Assembly: GCF_030546645.1 (NCBI RefSeq)
Contig: NZ_JAUOTO010000010.1
Span: forward strand, 124,001-188,000
Length of the DNA: 64,000 bases
Direction: 5' to 3'
Source of the DNA: Flavitalea plasmicola
Lineage (GTDB): Bacteria > Bacteroidota > Bacteroidia > Chitinophagales > Chitinophagaceae
The notes under the pieces are model-generated. The model saw only the letters and a program-made list of their open reading frames with translations, did not search any database and was not told the DNA's origin. The stretch's first letter is position 1; every line of letters starts with the position of its first letter. The position numbers and the translations under genes are program-made. Shown in pieces: positions 33,901 to 42,122 of the stretch.

Positions 33901-34303
33901 CCTGATCGACCTGGCTTCCATGGTCCTGTCCATCCATAAGGTGGCTTTCGAGGGATTTTTGAATGACCCGCAGCTGCAGGAGGCCGACCGCATCGCTTTA
34001 CGGCCTTTTGCCGCCCTCTGGGCGCACTATATGAGCGGCTTTTTTATCGATGCGTATATGGCCGGGGTAAAAGGCGCCCATTTGCTGCCCGCGGATGGGA
34101 ACGACCTGGAGATGATGTGGCAGAACTACCTGCTGCAACGGGCGATACAGGCGTTTAATGAGGCATTGAGGAACGATCCTTCCCGATTGATCATTCCGCT
34201 GACCCTGATCCGGAATATTCTGCGCGAAGACGCGCCCGCCGCTCAACGGACGAGCATGACGGTGCCGGAAACCAGCCTGCGTGCGCCTGTTGCATCTTCA
34301 TAA
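30920..34303 (+). CDS. treS: Trehalose synthase (TreS, GH13_16)-maltokinase fusion
   Basis: A 1127-residue cytosolic fusion. Residues about 10-555 are TreS, which interconverts maltose and trehalose: WYKDAIIYELHIKAF, nucleophile Asp209 (GFRLDAVPYL), acid/base Glu251 (FLAEANMWPED) and stabiliser Asp317 (LRNHDELTLE), then the C-terminal sandwich to YSFQWFVLE. Residues about 590-1110 are the Mak/Pep2 maltokinase that feeds maltose-1-phosphate to the GlgE pathway; MLRSFHYA-like LIDLASMVLSIHKVAFEGF is visible. Oddly the kinase catalytic loop reads HGNFHLGQ with Asn959 where HGD is normal, and the metal motif reads SDYSGDP (Asp976) instead of DFEGEP. Kinase activity is therefore doubtful. The 3' end overlaps the convergent gene by 61 bases. 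Confidence 0.93.
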   Translation: MATTTPLDDELHWYKDAIIYELHIKAFCDGDGDGIGDFQGLLQKLDYLQDLGVTAIWLLPFYPSPLKDDGYDIADYYNINPSYGDIARFRHFLKEAHKRNLKVITELVINHTSDQHAWFQRARRAPKGSKERNFYVWTDNPDQYKDVRIIFQDFEASNWTWDPVAEQYYWHRFFHHQPDLNYDNPLVQEEVLRIIDYWCKMGVDGFRLDAVPYLYEREGTNGENLPETHVFLKKMRKYVDEHYPGTVFLAEANMWPEDSVSYFGDGDECHMNYHFPVMPRMFMALQMEDRYPITDIFEQTPDIPPTCQWAIFLRNHDELTLEMVTDEERDYMYKVYARDPKAKINLGIRHRLAPLLDNSRSKMELLNSLLFSLPGTPVIYYGDEIGMGDNFYLGDRDGVRTPMQWSPDRNAGFSGANPQKLYLPLILDPEYHYESVNVETQRSNTSSLFWYMKRIISVRKKFKTFGRGSLKFLNTENPKVLTFTRTYEEETLLIVVNLSKFSQAAEVDLLAYKGYVPVDVFSKNRFPVIKDDGSYFFTLTPYSFQWFVLEKAHPEMDEDKPLPGLILRQWEALMEGSALRQLESNILPRYLQKVKWFTGKDRSLFQVSVFDFIKVPFDGRPAFWLLLEIAEQNGTSGLYQLPVVFINNEQADKIAGVSPEALIARVRGEEGEGAMVDAFFVPEWQVELFHRMAGHKPITATGRRIEFAGNGILKTSLEKGEVIPRIHTSDLFNTSITYNGTFFLKMYRKVDIAINPDLETTRFLTKEAAFQYIPAFIGDVQWKIKKGPIVLGLMQEMIENHGDGYCYFQERIHNYIERVQAGGKDVLLWEQRQGTLMAPVSFDVLPPDLQALLGSPAAEQARLLGTRTAQLHMALASGAGDKDYRPEAFSLHYQRSLFSSLQSLVRETYQNLSRNKSKLPADMQANTERITAYRPRLLAIFKRIYAKKLDALKIRIHGNFHLGQVLLTGKDLAISDYSGDPTLSYSERRLKRSPLIDLASMVLSIHKVAFEGFLNDPQLQEADRIALRPFAALWAHYMSGFFIDAYMAGVKGAHLLPADGNDLEMMWQNYLLQRAIQAFNEALRNDPSRLIIPLTLIRNILREDAPAAQRTSMTVPETSLRAPVASS

Positions 34304-36252
34304 TCGATCTTCCATACATAAGATCCGGCGGGCTGCTGTTGACCGTTGAACGTTCCATCCCAGCCGCTGCCGCTATTGGTCGTAAAAAAGATCATTTGTC
34401 CCCACCTGTTATAGACGGCAAAGCTGATGATTTTCTGGGGCGAGGAAGGCGGGATCCTGAACAGGTCGTTCCGGCCATCTCCGTTCGGTGTAAATGCACC
34501 AGGCATCTGTATGGCAGAAGATACGTTCACCGTTGTCTTCCCTGATGCGGTACATCCGTTGTCGGCTGTCACCTGCAATTGGTAATCGGTTGTAACGAGC
34601 GGCGCCGCAACAGGATCGGCCAGGTCCGGATTGTCCAGGCCAGCTGGCGGCGTCCACTGATAGATGGTAATGGCGCCTGTGACGGATGGGGTCAGCCGGA
34701 TACTTTTGCCCCTGGCAATGGTGACGTTTTCTGCCATTGTGATCTCCGGCCTGGGATGCACGATCATCGTGATAGGATTCGTAGATGGGACGGGCAGGCT
34801 GCAGACGAGGTTTCCCGTCATAATACAGCTTACGATGTCGCCATCTGCCAGCGTGCTGGAAGTAAGCGTGTCGCTATCAGTTCCTGCGTAGTTGCCGTTG
34901 ATCTGCCATTGATAGTGCGGATGGTCACCTCCGTTGGTTGGATAGGCGGTAAACTGCAACGGATCCCCGGTGCATACCTTCGTGTGCGTGGCGTCAATTG
35001 CCACGGACGCGTTTGGCTTGCTTTGAATAACGATGCGGTTGGAAGTGTCCGTCGCGTTGGCCAGACAAGGCGAATGATCCGTAATGACGCAGTAGACCGT
35101 ATCTCCGCCTGCCAGATCGTCCCGGGAAAAGACCGTTCCGGTCATTCCCGTATTCAGCCTGTTGACGAACCATTGATAGGAAGGATTTACTACGGTGGAC
35201 CCCGCCGTCGCGGTGAACGTGATCATTTTCCCCTGACAGACGGGGTCGTCGGATGCGGTGATTTGGATGGATGGATCTCCTCCGCTGGAAGGGGGATGCC
35301 AGTTCAAAGCGTACAATGTGTTTGTCCGTTGGTCGAAAGCGTAGTCAATGACATTCTCATCGGTGATCGATCCGGCATTCTGGGCATAAGGGTAGAGGGT
35401 TTTTGACAAGACAGCGCCCGTATGAATATCCACCACATAAAAGTAGTAATTGATGCAGGCGGCGGAAATAGGGTCTTCACCGACGAACAGGTATTTACCC
35501 GAAGCCTCGTCAATGGCATAAGCGTAGATATAAGGCAATGAAAGTGGGGGAAGTGCGGCGATAACATGCACCGTTCCCGTGGCAAGGGATATAGAATCGA
35601 ATTGTGGGGCGGGCAGCGCTGGAGAAACGTCGATGCCATACAATTTACCATCGGAGTTGTTATAGACGATCTGGTTCAGACCTACGCCGGCAGGAAGATC
35701 GGACTGATACAGGACATTGCCCGTGGATGCGTCGATCGCATAAAGCGTGGGCCCGCTCAGGCAGATGTATACATGGTCTTTTTCATCAAACGTACTTCCT
35801 CCGAAGCCGGAAAATAAGGGTATGCTTTTCACCGTGTGCACGACGCCGGTGGCAGGCTCTATCCAGGAAAAATACCCCGCCCCCGTGCCGTCGAGATAAA
35901 TGGCGTATAAGGTGTCTTTGACATTGTCATATTGCAGACCGCTTATATTGCCCTTTGCAAAGTTGGAAGGCAGCGGCGGCATGGAAATGGATGCGCCCGA
36001 TGTTGCGTCCACGGTGAAGAGATCAAAGGGTAGGGCCCCGGTAGCATTACCCTGGAAGAAAAAGCGATGATGATTTTCGTCATAGGCGGAATTGCCCGTT
36101 ATCCATGTCACCCCCTGGATCTTGGCCAGGCGGTTGAGAGAAAGATCTGAAGGATTGAGCGTGGCGAAGAACTCATACTGCGCAAAGGTCGGGGAAGCGC
36201 AAATCACCGCCAGGCAAGCTATCAACAATATATGTCTGGAAATTGCAGTCAT
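34243..36252 (-). CDS. Secreted protein with gliding-type (CHU_C, T9SS type B) C-terminal domain
   Basis: A 669-residue surface protein with a signal peptide (MTAISRHILLIACLAVICAS). Residues about 30-320 form a beta-propeller-like region of aspartate/tyrosine-rich blades (NVKDTLYAIYLDGTGAGYFS, NNSDGKLYGIDVSPALP). Two or three Ig/PKD-like modules with paired Cys follow (DDPVCQGKMITFTATAGSTV, HTKVCTGDPLQFTAYPTNGG). The last 90 residues are the type B CTD: MPGAFTPNGDGRNDLFRIPP, FAVYNRWGQMIFFTTNSGSG, QQPAGSYVWKIDYED. Such proteins are exported by T9SS and often act as adhesins. A good promoter lies upstream (36331-36360). Confidence 0.87.
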   Translation of the reverse strand: MTAISRHILLIACLAVICASPTFAQYEFFATLNPSDLSLNRLAKIQGVTWITGNSAYDENHHRFFFQGNATGALPFDLFTVDATSGASISMPPLPSNFAKGNISGLQYDNVKDTLYAIYLDGTGAGYFSWIEPATGVVHTVKSIPLFSGFGGSTFDEKDHVYICLSGPTLYAIDASTGNVLYQSDLPAGVGLNQIVYNNSDGKLYGIDVSPALPAPQFDSISLATGTVHVIAALPPLSLPYIYAYAIDEASGKYLFVGEDPISAACINYYFYVVDIHTGAVLSKTLYPYAQNAGSITDENVIDYAFDQRTNTLYALNWHPPSSGGDPSIQITASDDPVCQGKMITFTATAGSTVVNPSYQWFVNRLNTGMTGTVFSRDDLAGGDTVYCVITDHSPCLANATDTSNRIVIQSKPNASVAIDATHTKVCTGDPLQFTAYPTNGGDHPHYQWQINGNYAGTDSDTLTSSTLADGDIVSCIMTGNLVCSLPVPSTNPITMIVHPRPEITMAENVTIARGKSIRLTPSVTGAITIYQWTPPAGLDNPDLADPVAAPLVTTDYQLQVTADNGCTASGKTTVNVSSAIQMPGAFTPNGDGRNDLFRIPPSSPQKIISFAVYNRWGQMIFFTTNSGSGWDGTFNGQQQPAGSYVWKIDYEDATGARRLVSGTVMLVR

Positions 36253-36330
36253 GCTGAAAATTCAATGCCGGGAGAGGGTACAGGGGGTAAAGTTTCAAAC
36301 GCGCGACTGGTCGGGGAATGATGTAATTTT

Positions 36331-36360
36331 CAAATATAGGACTATTCGGGTAGCAGACAA
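36331..36360 (-). promoter_or_regulatory. Complete Bacteroidota promoter for the gliding-type protein
   Basis: Read on the reverse strand: TTG (complement of 36358-36360), 19 bases, TATATTTG (complement of 36331-36338). Both elements and the spacing fit the consensus. The start codon is 78 bases downstream, so a longer 5' UTR follows. Confidence 0.75.
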
Positions 36361-36392
36361 CCTGATTTCCGCCTTCATCGGGACATTTTTTC

Positions 36393-36400
36393 TATATTTG
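36393..36400 (+). promoter_or_regulatory. -7 promoter element TATATTTG
   Basis: Exact TAnnTTTG match 16 bases before the DUF6624 start. Together with the reverse promoter at 36331-36360, it makes this a compact divergent promoter region. No TTG at the -33 distance. Confidence 0.6.
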
Positions 36401-36416
36401 GCTATATCGACCGTTC

Positions 36417-37052
36417 ATGAAAAAGACCCTTTTGATCGCATTGTCCCTCTTCCACCTCGCCGTCTATGGCCAGGATTCCGCCGGCGTCAAAAAAGATAGT
36501 GTTCCCGCTACCCCCTGGGCCCTTTACCATGCCATCGAGGCAAGGCTGGACACCGTACTGGACGATGACCAGTCCGCCCGCCGGAAGTTGGACGAGTTTT
36601 CCAAACAGCACAATACCCGGAGATCAGACTCCCTGTGGAAAGTCATTCGCAAAAAAGATGATGCCAATCTGGCCAAGGTGAAAGATATCCTGGATAAATA
36701 TGGCTGGCTCGGCATAGATGAGATCGGCGAGAAAGCCAATCTGGCCTTGTTCCTGGTCATTCAGCACGCGGATTCACTTACACAGGTGACCTACCTGCCG
36801 ATGATGCGGCTGGCCGTAAAGGATGGGAAAGCGAAGGCGGAACACCTGGCCTTGCTGGAGGACAGGGTCCTGACAAATCAGGGGAAGCCGCAGATCTATG
36901 GCAGCCAGGTGCGGACCAACAGAGCCGGCAAAAATGAATTCTTTCCCATCGGGGATGAGGGCAATGTCAACAAGAGGAGGGCAGCCGTGGGGCTTGAACC
37001 ATTGGAAGAATATGCCCGTAATTTTGGCATCGATTATCACCTGCCCAAATGA
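36417..37052 (+). CDS. DUF6624 family secreted protein
   Basis: A 211-residue protein with a signal peptide (MKKTLLIALSLFHLAVYGQ). The body matches DUF6624 as I know it: an N-terminal helical part (LDTVLDDDQSARRKLDEFSK), WKVIRKKDDANLAKVKDILD then KYGWLGIDEIGEKANLALFL and IQHADSLTQVTYLPMMRLAV, ending with ALLEDRVLTNQGKPQIYGSQ and a YARNFGIDYHLPK tail. The repeated His/Asp/Glu around IQHAD and LEDR could bind a ligand, but no activity is known. It overlaps the convergent DUF3472 gene by 16 bases. Confidence 0.8.
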   Translation: MKKTLLIALSLFHLAVYGQDSAGVKKDSVPATPWALYHAIEARLDTVLDDDQSARRKLDEFSKQHNTRRSDSLWKVIRKKDDANLAKVKDILDKYGWLGIDEIGEKANLALFLVIQHADSLTQVTYLPMMRLAVKDGKAKAEHLALLEDRVLTNQGKPQIYGSQVRTNRAGKNEFFPIGDEGNVNKRRAAVGLEPLEEYARNFGIDYHLPK

Positions 37053-38170
37053 TCGACGTCCACTGTGGGAGAGGTCTCGTTGGCGTCGGCAGGCCGCTGC
37101 CACCAACTGTCCAGCGGCGTATATTGGGAGAAGAAACCGCAATTTTGCAGATAGAAGGCCGTCCCTTTCACCCCGCCCGCATAATCCATCCTGTATCCCT
37201 TGCGCGCCGTATTGTCGCCCGTAAAACGCGCTTTGTGTAAAGGCAGCCATTTCCCTTCCGGCGTCCTGATCCACTGGTGATCGAAAAGCACGTACCGGGT
37301 CTTATCCCCCTCCTCCGGGTCGAAATTTTCAAGGAAAGAGTGGATGCCCGTGAGCCAGCTTTGCGTCTGCGGCCTGCGAAAGCCCGCAATCAGTCTCCAC
37401 TTCCCTTCTTCCGGCGCATAGAACCAGGCGGTGAATTCCGTATAGTTGCCCGCCACGGGCCGGGCGTGCAGCAGGAAACGGTAGGTATTGCCCGCCTTCC
37501 ACATAAAATGGAGATAGCTCTGTCCTCCGGAGCCTTCGTTACCGAACGCGCCAATGTGTACGCCTTCGCCTTTTTGCACCAGCAGGATCTTCTGGCTGTC
37601 CGGGACCGCGGCAGGATCGTCGGTATTGAATGGGCTCCAAACGGAGAAAAGTATGCGCCGTTCCTTTGGGGAGTTCACCTGCATCCCGAAATAACCCTGG
37701 GCGAATCCATCCGCCATAAAATAGGAGCCTTGCACATCCTGTCCCGATGGAACAAAGACCTCATTGTAGAACCATTCCGCTTGCGTGTCTTCGGGCAGGG
37801 GATAGTTCAGGTGTACAGAAGGTCCGCGACGCCCCCAGTAGAAGAAATTCCCTTCATTGTTGGGCACATAGGCTGCGCCCTGTATGGCCGTGCCTTTCAG
37901 GGTGATGCTTTGCACTGCGGGGCCGGACAGCTTCAAAGCCTGATATCCCGTGTCCCTGATATTGAAGGTGGAGATGACGTACTGGCCCGTTGTGACATAC
38001 AAGCTGCCGGTATGCCTTAGCCGGAAATAGACGGTGTGAAGGGAGGGGCCGCTGCTCCAGGCATTGCCGCCGAAGGGCACGTCGACGGAATTCGTGCCGC
38101 TCTGAGCCGGGACCCGCAGGGCAGCCAATAAGAACAAACCTGTTTTCAACCACCTTTTTGCCTTTGTCAT
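37037..38170 (-). CDS. DUF3472 family secreted protein
   Basis: A 377-residue protein with a signal peptide (LKTGLFLLAALRVPAQ). Residues about 25-140 resemble the DUF5077-type beta module and about 140-340 the DUF3472 domain: FYWGRRGPSVHLNYPLPEDT, AEWFYNEVFVPSGQDVQGSY, SVWSPFNTDDPAAVPDSQKI, GFGNEGSGGQSYL-like GAFGNEGSGGQSYLHFMWKA and WLTGIHSFLENFDPEEGDKT. The family is common in polysaccharide-degrading Bacteroidota and is presumed to bind or cleave carbohydrate; no activity is established. Its 3' end overlaps the DUF6624 gene. Confidence 0.82.
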   Translation of the reverse strand: MTKAKRWLKTGLFLLAALRVPAQSGTNSVDVPFGGNAWSSGPSLHTVYFRLRHTGSLYVTTGQYVISTFNIRDTGYQALKLSGPAVQSITLKGTAIQGAAYVPNNEGNFFYWGRRGPSVHLNYPLPEDTQAEWFYNEVFVPSGQDVQGSYFMADGFAQGYFGMQVNSPKERRILFSVWSPFNTDDPAAVPDSQKILLVQKGEGVHIGAFGNEGSGGQSYLHFMWKAGNTYRFLLHARPVAGNYTEFTAWFYAPEEGKWRLIAGFRRPQTQSWLTGIHSFLENFDPEEGDKTRYVLFDHQWIRTPEGKWLPLHKARFTGDNTARKGYRMDYAGGVKGTAFYLQNCGFFSQYTPLDSWWQRPADANETSPTVDVDHLGR

Positions 38171-38202
38171 GAAGTTATTTTTTAGGTTGCCGTAAAGGTG
38201 AA

Positions 38203-38988
38203 TTATATAGTCATCCTGCCTTCAATGATGGTGACGGCCTCTCCGCTCAGCAGGACCCTGTCGCCCGTCAAAGTTATCTTCAGCTCCCCGCCACGGGGTG
38301 AAGCCTGGTAAGCAAAGAGCTCCTTTTTGCCCAGCCGCTCCGCCCAATAAGGTCCAAGGCTGCAATGGGCCGTGCCCGTGACATGGTCTTCCAAAAAGCC
38401 GACAGGCACCGCGAAATAACGTGAGATAAGATCATAGGGCCCTTCGTCCTCGCCCCTGGCTGTAATGACACAGCGATAGTTTTTCAGCAGCTCGCTGTCC
38501 GGCACAAAATCCCTGACGGCAGCCGCGGAAGAGAGCTCAACGATAAACCGGTCGACACTATACGCGACATTCACATACCTCCCGGAAAACAACTGCTCCA
38601 ACTCTGACGGCATCTCGCAGGCGGCATGGCGCCTTGCGGGGAGATCCAACCCGATCCAGCCTTCATTCCTGGTAGCGGTGAGCACCCCGCTGTGCGTTGA
38701 AAACCGGATCGGCTTATCCGCCGGCTCCCAGCCCGTCTCCCAAAGGATATGCGCCGTAGCGAGCGTGGCATGACCGCAGAGCGGCATTTCCATCAATGGA
38801 GAGAACCAGCGAAGACGATACCCCTCGGAAGTGGTCATTAAAAAAGCCGTTTCCAGGTGGCTGTTCTCGGCTGCGATGGATTGCAGCAGGTGATCCGCCA
38901 CGGGAGTCTCCAGCAGACAAACGCCGGCGGGATTGCCTTTGAAGGGCCGGCTGGTAAAGGCGTCTACCTGGTAAAATGGGATGTTCAT
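38203..38988 (-). CDS. PhzF family isomerase/epimerase
   Basis: A 261-residue protein of the PhzF/diaminopimelate-epimerase fold. NIPFYQVDAFTSRPFKGNPA is the standard N-terminus; Glu46 in AAENSHLETAFLM is the catalytic acid/base of PhzF relatives; PLCGHATLATAHIL and EDHVTGTAHCSLGPYWAERL form the two anion-binding glycine turns at the domain interface. It is cytosolic, and the substrate of most members is unknown; no phenazine genes occur here. It is divergent from the GH32 gene. Length matches the family. Confidence 0.9.
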   Translation of the reverse strand: MNIPFYQVDAFTSRPFKGNPAGVCLLETPVADHLLQSIAAENSHLETAFLMTTSEGYRLRWFSPLMEMPLCGHATLATAHILWETGWEPADKPIRFSTHSGVLTATRNEGWIGLDLPARRHAACEMPSELEQLFSGRYVNVAYSVDRFIVELSSAAAVRDFVPDSELLKNYRCVITARGEDEGPYDLISRYFAVPVGFLEDHVTGTAHCSLGPYWAERLGKKELFAYQASPRGGELKITLTGDRVLLSGEAVTIIEGRMTI

Positions 38989-39108
38989 CGATGGGAGGTT
39001 TTAATGAGCCTGCGGTGATAGTCGATCAATTTATTTTCCTATGCAAAGATGCAGCAATCGTACAATACTTTCAATAATGCATGCTGCCTTCATATCTAAT
39101 ATAAATCA

Positions 39109-39116
39109 TACATTTA
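39109..39116 (+). promoter_or_regulatory. -7-like element TACATTTA
   Basis: Seven of eight bases match TAnnTTTG, 18 bases before the GH32 start codon. Weak; no -33 partner seen. Confidence 0.3.
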
Positions 39117-39134
39117 GGGATAAAACCATTCCCC

Positions 39135-40661
39135 ATGACCCTTGCCCGGTGGATACTGACAGGCGGATTGATGTTTTCCCCGTTGATCTTTGTTGCGCAG
39201 CCCCCTGCGGCCGCCTACCGGGAGCCCTTCCGGCCTCAGCTGCATTTTTCTCCAAGGGAAAAGTGGACCAACGACCCTAACGGTCTCGTCTATTACAAAG
39301 GGGTGTATCACCTTTTCTTTCAGCATTACCCGGGCGACATCATCTGGGGGCCCATGCATTGGGGCCATGCTACCAGCAAGGACCTCATCCATTGGCGGCA
39401 GCAGCCCATCGCGCTTTATCCCGATAGCCTGGGCTATATTTTTTCCGGTTGCGTGGTGGTGGACTCCGCCAATACCAGTGGGTTCGGACAAAAAGGGAAG
39501 GTGCCCCTGGTGGCCATCTTCACGCATCACGACCCCGCAGGAGAAAAAAAAGGAAATAAGGATTATCAGTATCAAAGCCTCGCTTATAGCCTGGACGATG
39601 GCAATACATGGATCAAGTACAGGCAGAATCCTGTACTGAAAAATCCCGGCATCGCGGACTTCCGTGATCCCAACGTGATGTGGTACAAGCCGGGGAAAAA
39701 ATGGGTGATGACGCTGGCGACAAAGGACAGGGTCACATTTTATTCTTCCCGCGACCTGAAAAGCTGGACCAAAGAGAGCGAGTTTGGGAAGGACCAGGGT
39801 GCGCATGAAGGCGTGTGGGAATGTCCCAATCTTTTTCCCATGCAGCTGGATGGCGCCACCCATTGGGTGCTCCTGGTGAGCATCAATCCCGGCGGACCCA
39901 ACGGAGGATCGGCAACGCAATACTTCATCGGGCAATTCGATGGCAAAAATTTTTACACAGGTGGCAGCACAATCAGGTGGATCGACTACGGACCGGACGA
40001 CTATGCCGGCATCACCTGGAATAATACGGGAAAAAGGAAGATATTCCTCGGATGGATGAGCAACTGGATCTATGCCAACCAGGTACCTACCACCGCATGG
40101 CGCAATGCCATGACCCTGCCCAGGCAGCTGCGGCTGGTGCGTGCCGGGGGAGGAGGGGAGATCTATCTCAGCTCGCTGCCTGTGCAAGAACTAAACAGCC
40201 AGGCGGCAAAGCCTGTCATTATGAACGGCGTTCCCATCGATTCTTTGACGGATCTTTCCGATAAGATCCACGCTTCCGCCACCCAGTACAAATTGACGCT
40301 GCACGCGGATAGCATCAAAGATTTCTTTATTACTTTTTCTAACCCGCACGGACAGCAGATGGCCCTGGGATATGAGAAAGCATCCAACCGGTGGTACATC
40401 GATCGTGCACTTTCCGGTAAGACGGACTTCAACCAGGAATTTCCGAAAAAATTCTTTTCTCCCAGGATCGCTGCCACTAAAACGCTGGATCTGACGGTGG
40501 TGATGGATGTCTCTTCGCTGGAGCTATTCGCCGATGGCGGTCTCACCGTGATGACGGCGGTGTTCTTTCCCGATGCACCGCTGACCCGGTTGCACATCGG
40601 CACCAATGAGCCCTGGAAGATCCGGCAGCTGTCTTATACGCCGCTGCGGTCCATCTGGTGA
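39135..40661 (+). CDS. GH32 fructan hydrolase (levanase/inulinase/invertase type)
   Basis: A 508-residue secreted enzyme (signal to about residue 21). The GH32 triad is complete: nucleophile Asp47 in WTNDPNG, transition-state Asp178 in FRDPNV and acid/base Glu229 in WECPNLF. FFQHYPGDIIWGPMHWGHAT and YFSGC-like YIFSGCVV are further family boxes. A C-terminal beta-sandwich follows the five-bladed propeller (DLTVVMDVSSLELFADGGLT). It should release fructose or fructo-oligosaccharides from levan, inulin or sucrose; exo- or endo-action cannot be told. No SusC/SusD pair is adjacent. Confidence 0.92.
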   Translation: MTLARWILTGGLMFSPLIFVAQPPAAAYREPFRPQLHFSPREKWTNDPNGLVYYKGVYHLFFQHYPGDIIWGPMHWGHATSKDLIHWRQQPIALYPDSLGYIFSGCVVVDSANTSGFGQKGKVPLVAIFTHHDPAGEKKGNKDYQYQSLAYSLDDGNTWIKYRQNPVLKNPGIADFRDPNVMWYKPGKKWVMTLATKDRVTFYSSRDLKSWTKESEFGKDQGAHEGVWECPNLFPMQLDGATHWVLLVSINPGGPNGGSATQYFIGQFDGKNFYTGGSTIRWIDYGPDDYAGITWNNTGKRKIFLGWMSNWIYANQVPTTAWRNAMTLPRQLRLVRAGGGGEIYLSSLPVQELNSQAAKPVIMNGVPIDSLTDLSDKIHASATQYKLTLHADSIKDFFITFSNPHGQQMALGYEKASNRWYIDRALSGKTDFNQEFPKKFFSPRIAATKTLDLTVVMDVSSLELFADGGLTVMTAVFFPDAPLTRLHIGTNEPWKIRQLSYTPLRSIW

Positions 40662-40699
40662 GAAAGATGCCGTATTCCAATCAAGGGAAGGTAGGCATG

Positions 40700-41143
40700 C
40701 TACTCCTTGTTCTTTATCGCCGGCCAGTTCTTATCCGCCTTTTGAATATACCCTGCCTGGTCCTTGCTCCACGTTTTTTTGATGTCCGCATCGTAATTCA
40801 AATAGAGCTTGCCGCCCACGACCGTAAATGCCTGTGGATCGGTGGGCGCTTTGTGTCCCTGGGAGGTGCCATAGGCGCAGTATCCGCCGTATTGTGGCGC
40901 ATACTGATCCGGGTTAGCTTTGAAAAGGTCCAGGTCCTGCTGGCTGGCGAATAGCCATTTGGCATCCTTCCAGGTATAGGAAAACCTGGCGTCACCCTTC
41001 ACCGCCTTGCCTTGTTTGATATAGGCCACGGCGTCATAGCCGTGGATAGCCCCGTCGGAGGTTTTGTATATTTCCGATTTCTGCGCGAAGGCCGATACGG
41101 CCAATGTGAAGATAAAGCCTGTCAATAAGATTGATTTCTTCAT
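40700..41143 (-). CDS. Secreted YHS domain protein
   Basis: A 147-residue exported protein (MKKSILLTGFIFTLAVSAFA). The YHS domain runs from GYDAVAYIKQGKAVKGDARF through WLFASQQDLDLFKANPDQYA to PQYGGYCAYGTSQGHKAPTD and FTVVGGKLYLNYDADIKKTW. The single YCAYG Cys with nearby His suggests metal or haem binding, as in other YHS proteins, but the function of the stand-alone secreted class is not established. It converges on the GH32 gene. Confidence 0.88.
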   Translation of the reverse strand: MKKSILLTGFIFTLAVSAFAQKSEIYKTSDGAIHGYDAVAYIKQGKAVKGDARFSYTWKDAKWLFASQQDLDLFKANPDQYAPQYGGYCAYGTSQGHKAPTDPQAFTVVGGKLYLNYDADIKKTWSKDQAGYIQKADKNWPAIKNKE

Positions 41144-41267
41144 AATTGAATAATTTTTATAAAGGTAGGGGCGCCCCTCGCCAGCCCTGCGTCAACCATT
41201 TGACAGATGCTTCATAATAAATGATTATTAACCATTATTTTCCTACATTCAACGCAAAATCGTGTCC

Positions 41268-42122
41268 ATGAGCAGTCGGAGATTATTATATATCATACTT
41301 TGGATAGCGCTTCCCGGAGTAATGGTAGCGCAGTCGACCCGTCCCACACCATCCGGCCGCCCGACGACGCGGCCCGGGAATCCCGCACAGCGGCCTCCCG
41401 GCAATGCCAGACCGCCGGCGGCCAGACCGCCCGTTTCACGCCCCCCGGGCAACGGACGCCCGCCAGGAAATACACGTCCACCGGCCGGCGGACGCCCTCC
41501 CGGCCATACGCGTCCCCCGGGTACTCGTCCTCCCCATTACAGACCACCTCATCATAAGCCGAGACCTCCCATCAGCCATCGCCCTCCGGGCTGGGGACCG
41601 CACCGTCCGCCGTATACCCGGCCGCCCCATTTTTGGGAAGGACATCATTATTACACCTACCACCGGTATTATTACCATCCCTACAGGCCCTACGTATACG
41701 GCCCTGCATGGCATCCCGTGGGATTTTTTGTCAATGTCCTGGCCGCCTCTGCGGCCGTGGTGGTGATCAATGATATGCATTATCATTATGATGCGGGAGT
41801 ATTCTATCAGCCTTATAATGGCGGCTACCAGGCAGTGGCGCCTCCGCCCGGCGCCGTCGTCCCCGAATTGCCGCCGGACAGGACGGCCGTGCGGGTGGGG
41901 GATGATACCTTCTTCTATTTCGGAGGCATCTTCTACGTGCAGGTACCGAATGGCTTCCAGGTGGTGAAAGCTCCTGCCGGCGCCATCGTCTACAATTTAC
42001 CGGAAGGATGTACCCAGGTGCGGGCAGGAAATATCACCTATTTACAATACAACGGCGATTATTATCAGCCCGTGGAAGTGGACGGGCAGCCGGCCTATGA
42101 GGTGGTCAATATAGAGGAGTAG
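41268..42122 (+). CDS. Proline-rich DUF6515-like exported protein
   Basis: A 284-residue protein with a signal peptide (SSRRLLYIILWIALPGVMVA). Residues about 25-140 are a low-complexity Pro/Arg/Gly region (RPPGN, ARPPAARPPVSRPPGNGRPP, TRPPHYRPPHHKPRP) then His/Tyr-rich (HYYTYHRYYYHPYRPYVYG). A short apolar helix follows (VGFFVNVLAASAAVVVIN), then a repeated strand motif of DUF6515: YHYDAGVFYQPYNGGYQAV, DTFFYFGGIFYVQVPNGFQV, NITYLQYNGDYYQPVEVDG. ATG at 41268 is preferred over the GTG at 41262. The low-complexity part produces long spurious frames on both strands. Likely envelope-associated. Confidence 0.78.
   Translation: MSSRRLLYIILWIALPGVMVAQSTRPTPSGRPTTRPGNPAQRPPGNARPPAARPPVSRPPGNGRPPGNTRPPAGGRPPGHTRPPGTRPPHYRPPHHKPRPPISHRPPGWGPHRPPYTRPPHFWEGHHYYTYHRYYYHPYRPYVYGPAWHPVGFFVNVLAASAAVVVINDMHYHYDAGVFYQPYNGGYQAVAPPPGAVVPELPPDRTAVRVGDDTFFYFGGIFYVQVPNGFQVVKAPAGAIVYNLPEGCTQVRAGNITYLQYNGDYYQPVEVDGQPAYEVVNIEE

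Noticed and set aside
39114-40187. 357-codon reverse frame opposite GH32
   Set aside because: Mirror frame of a gene with complete GH32 triad.
41293-41786. Several frames within the proline-rich gene on both strands
   Set aside because: Caused by the GC-rich repeat coding for Pro/Arg/Gly; only the forward frame has a signal peptide and a conserved C-terminal domain.
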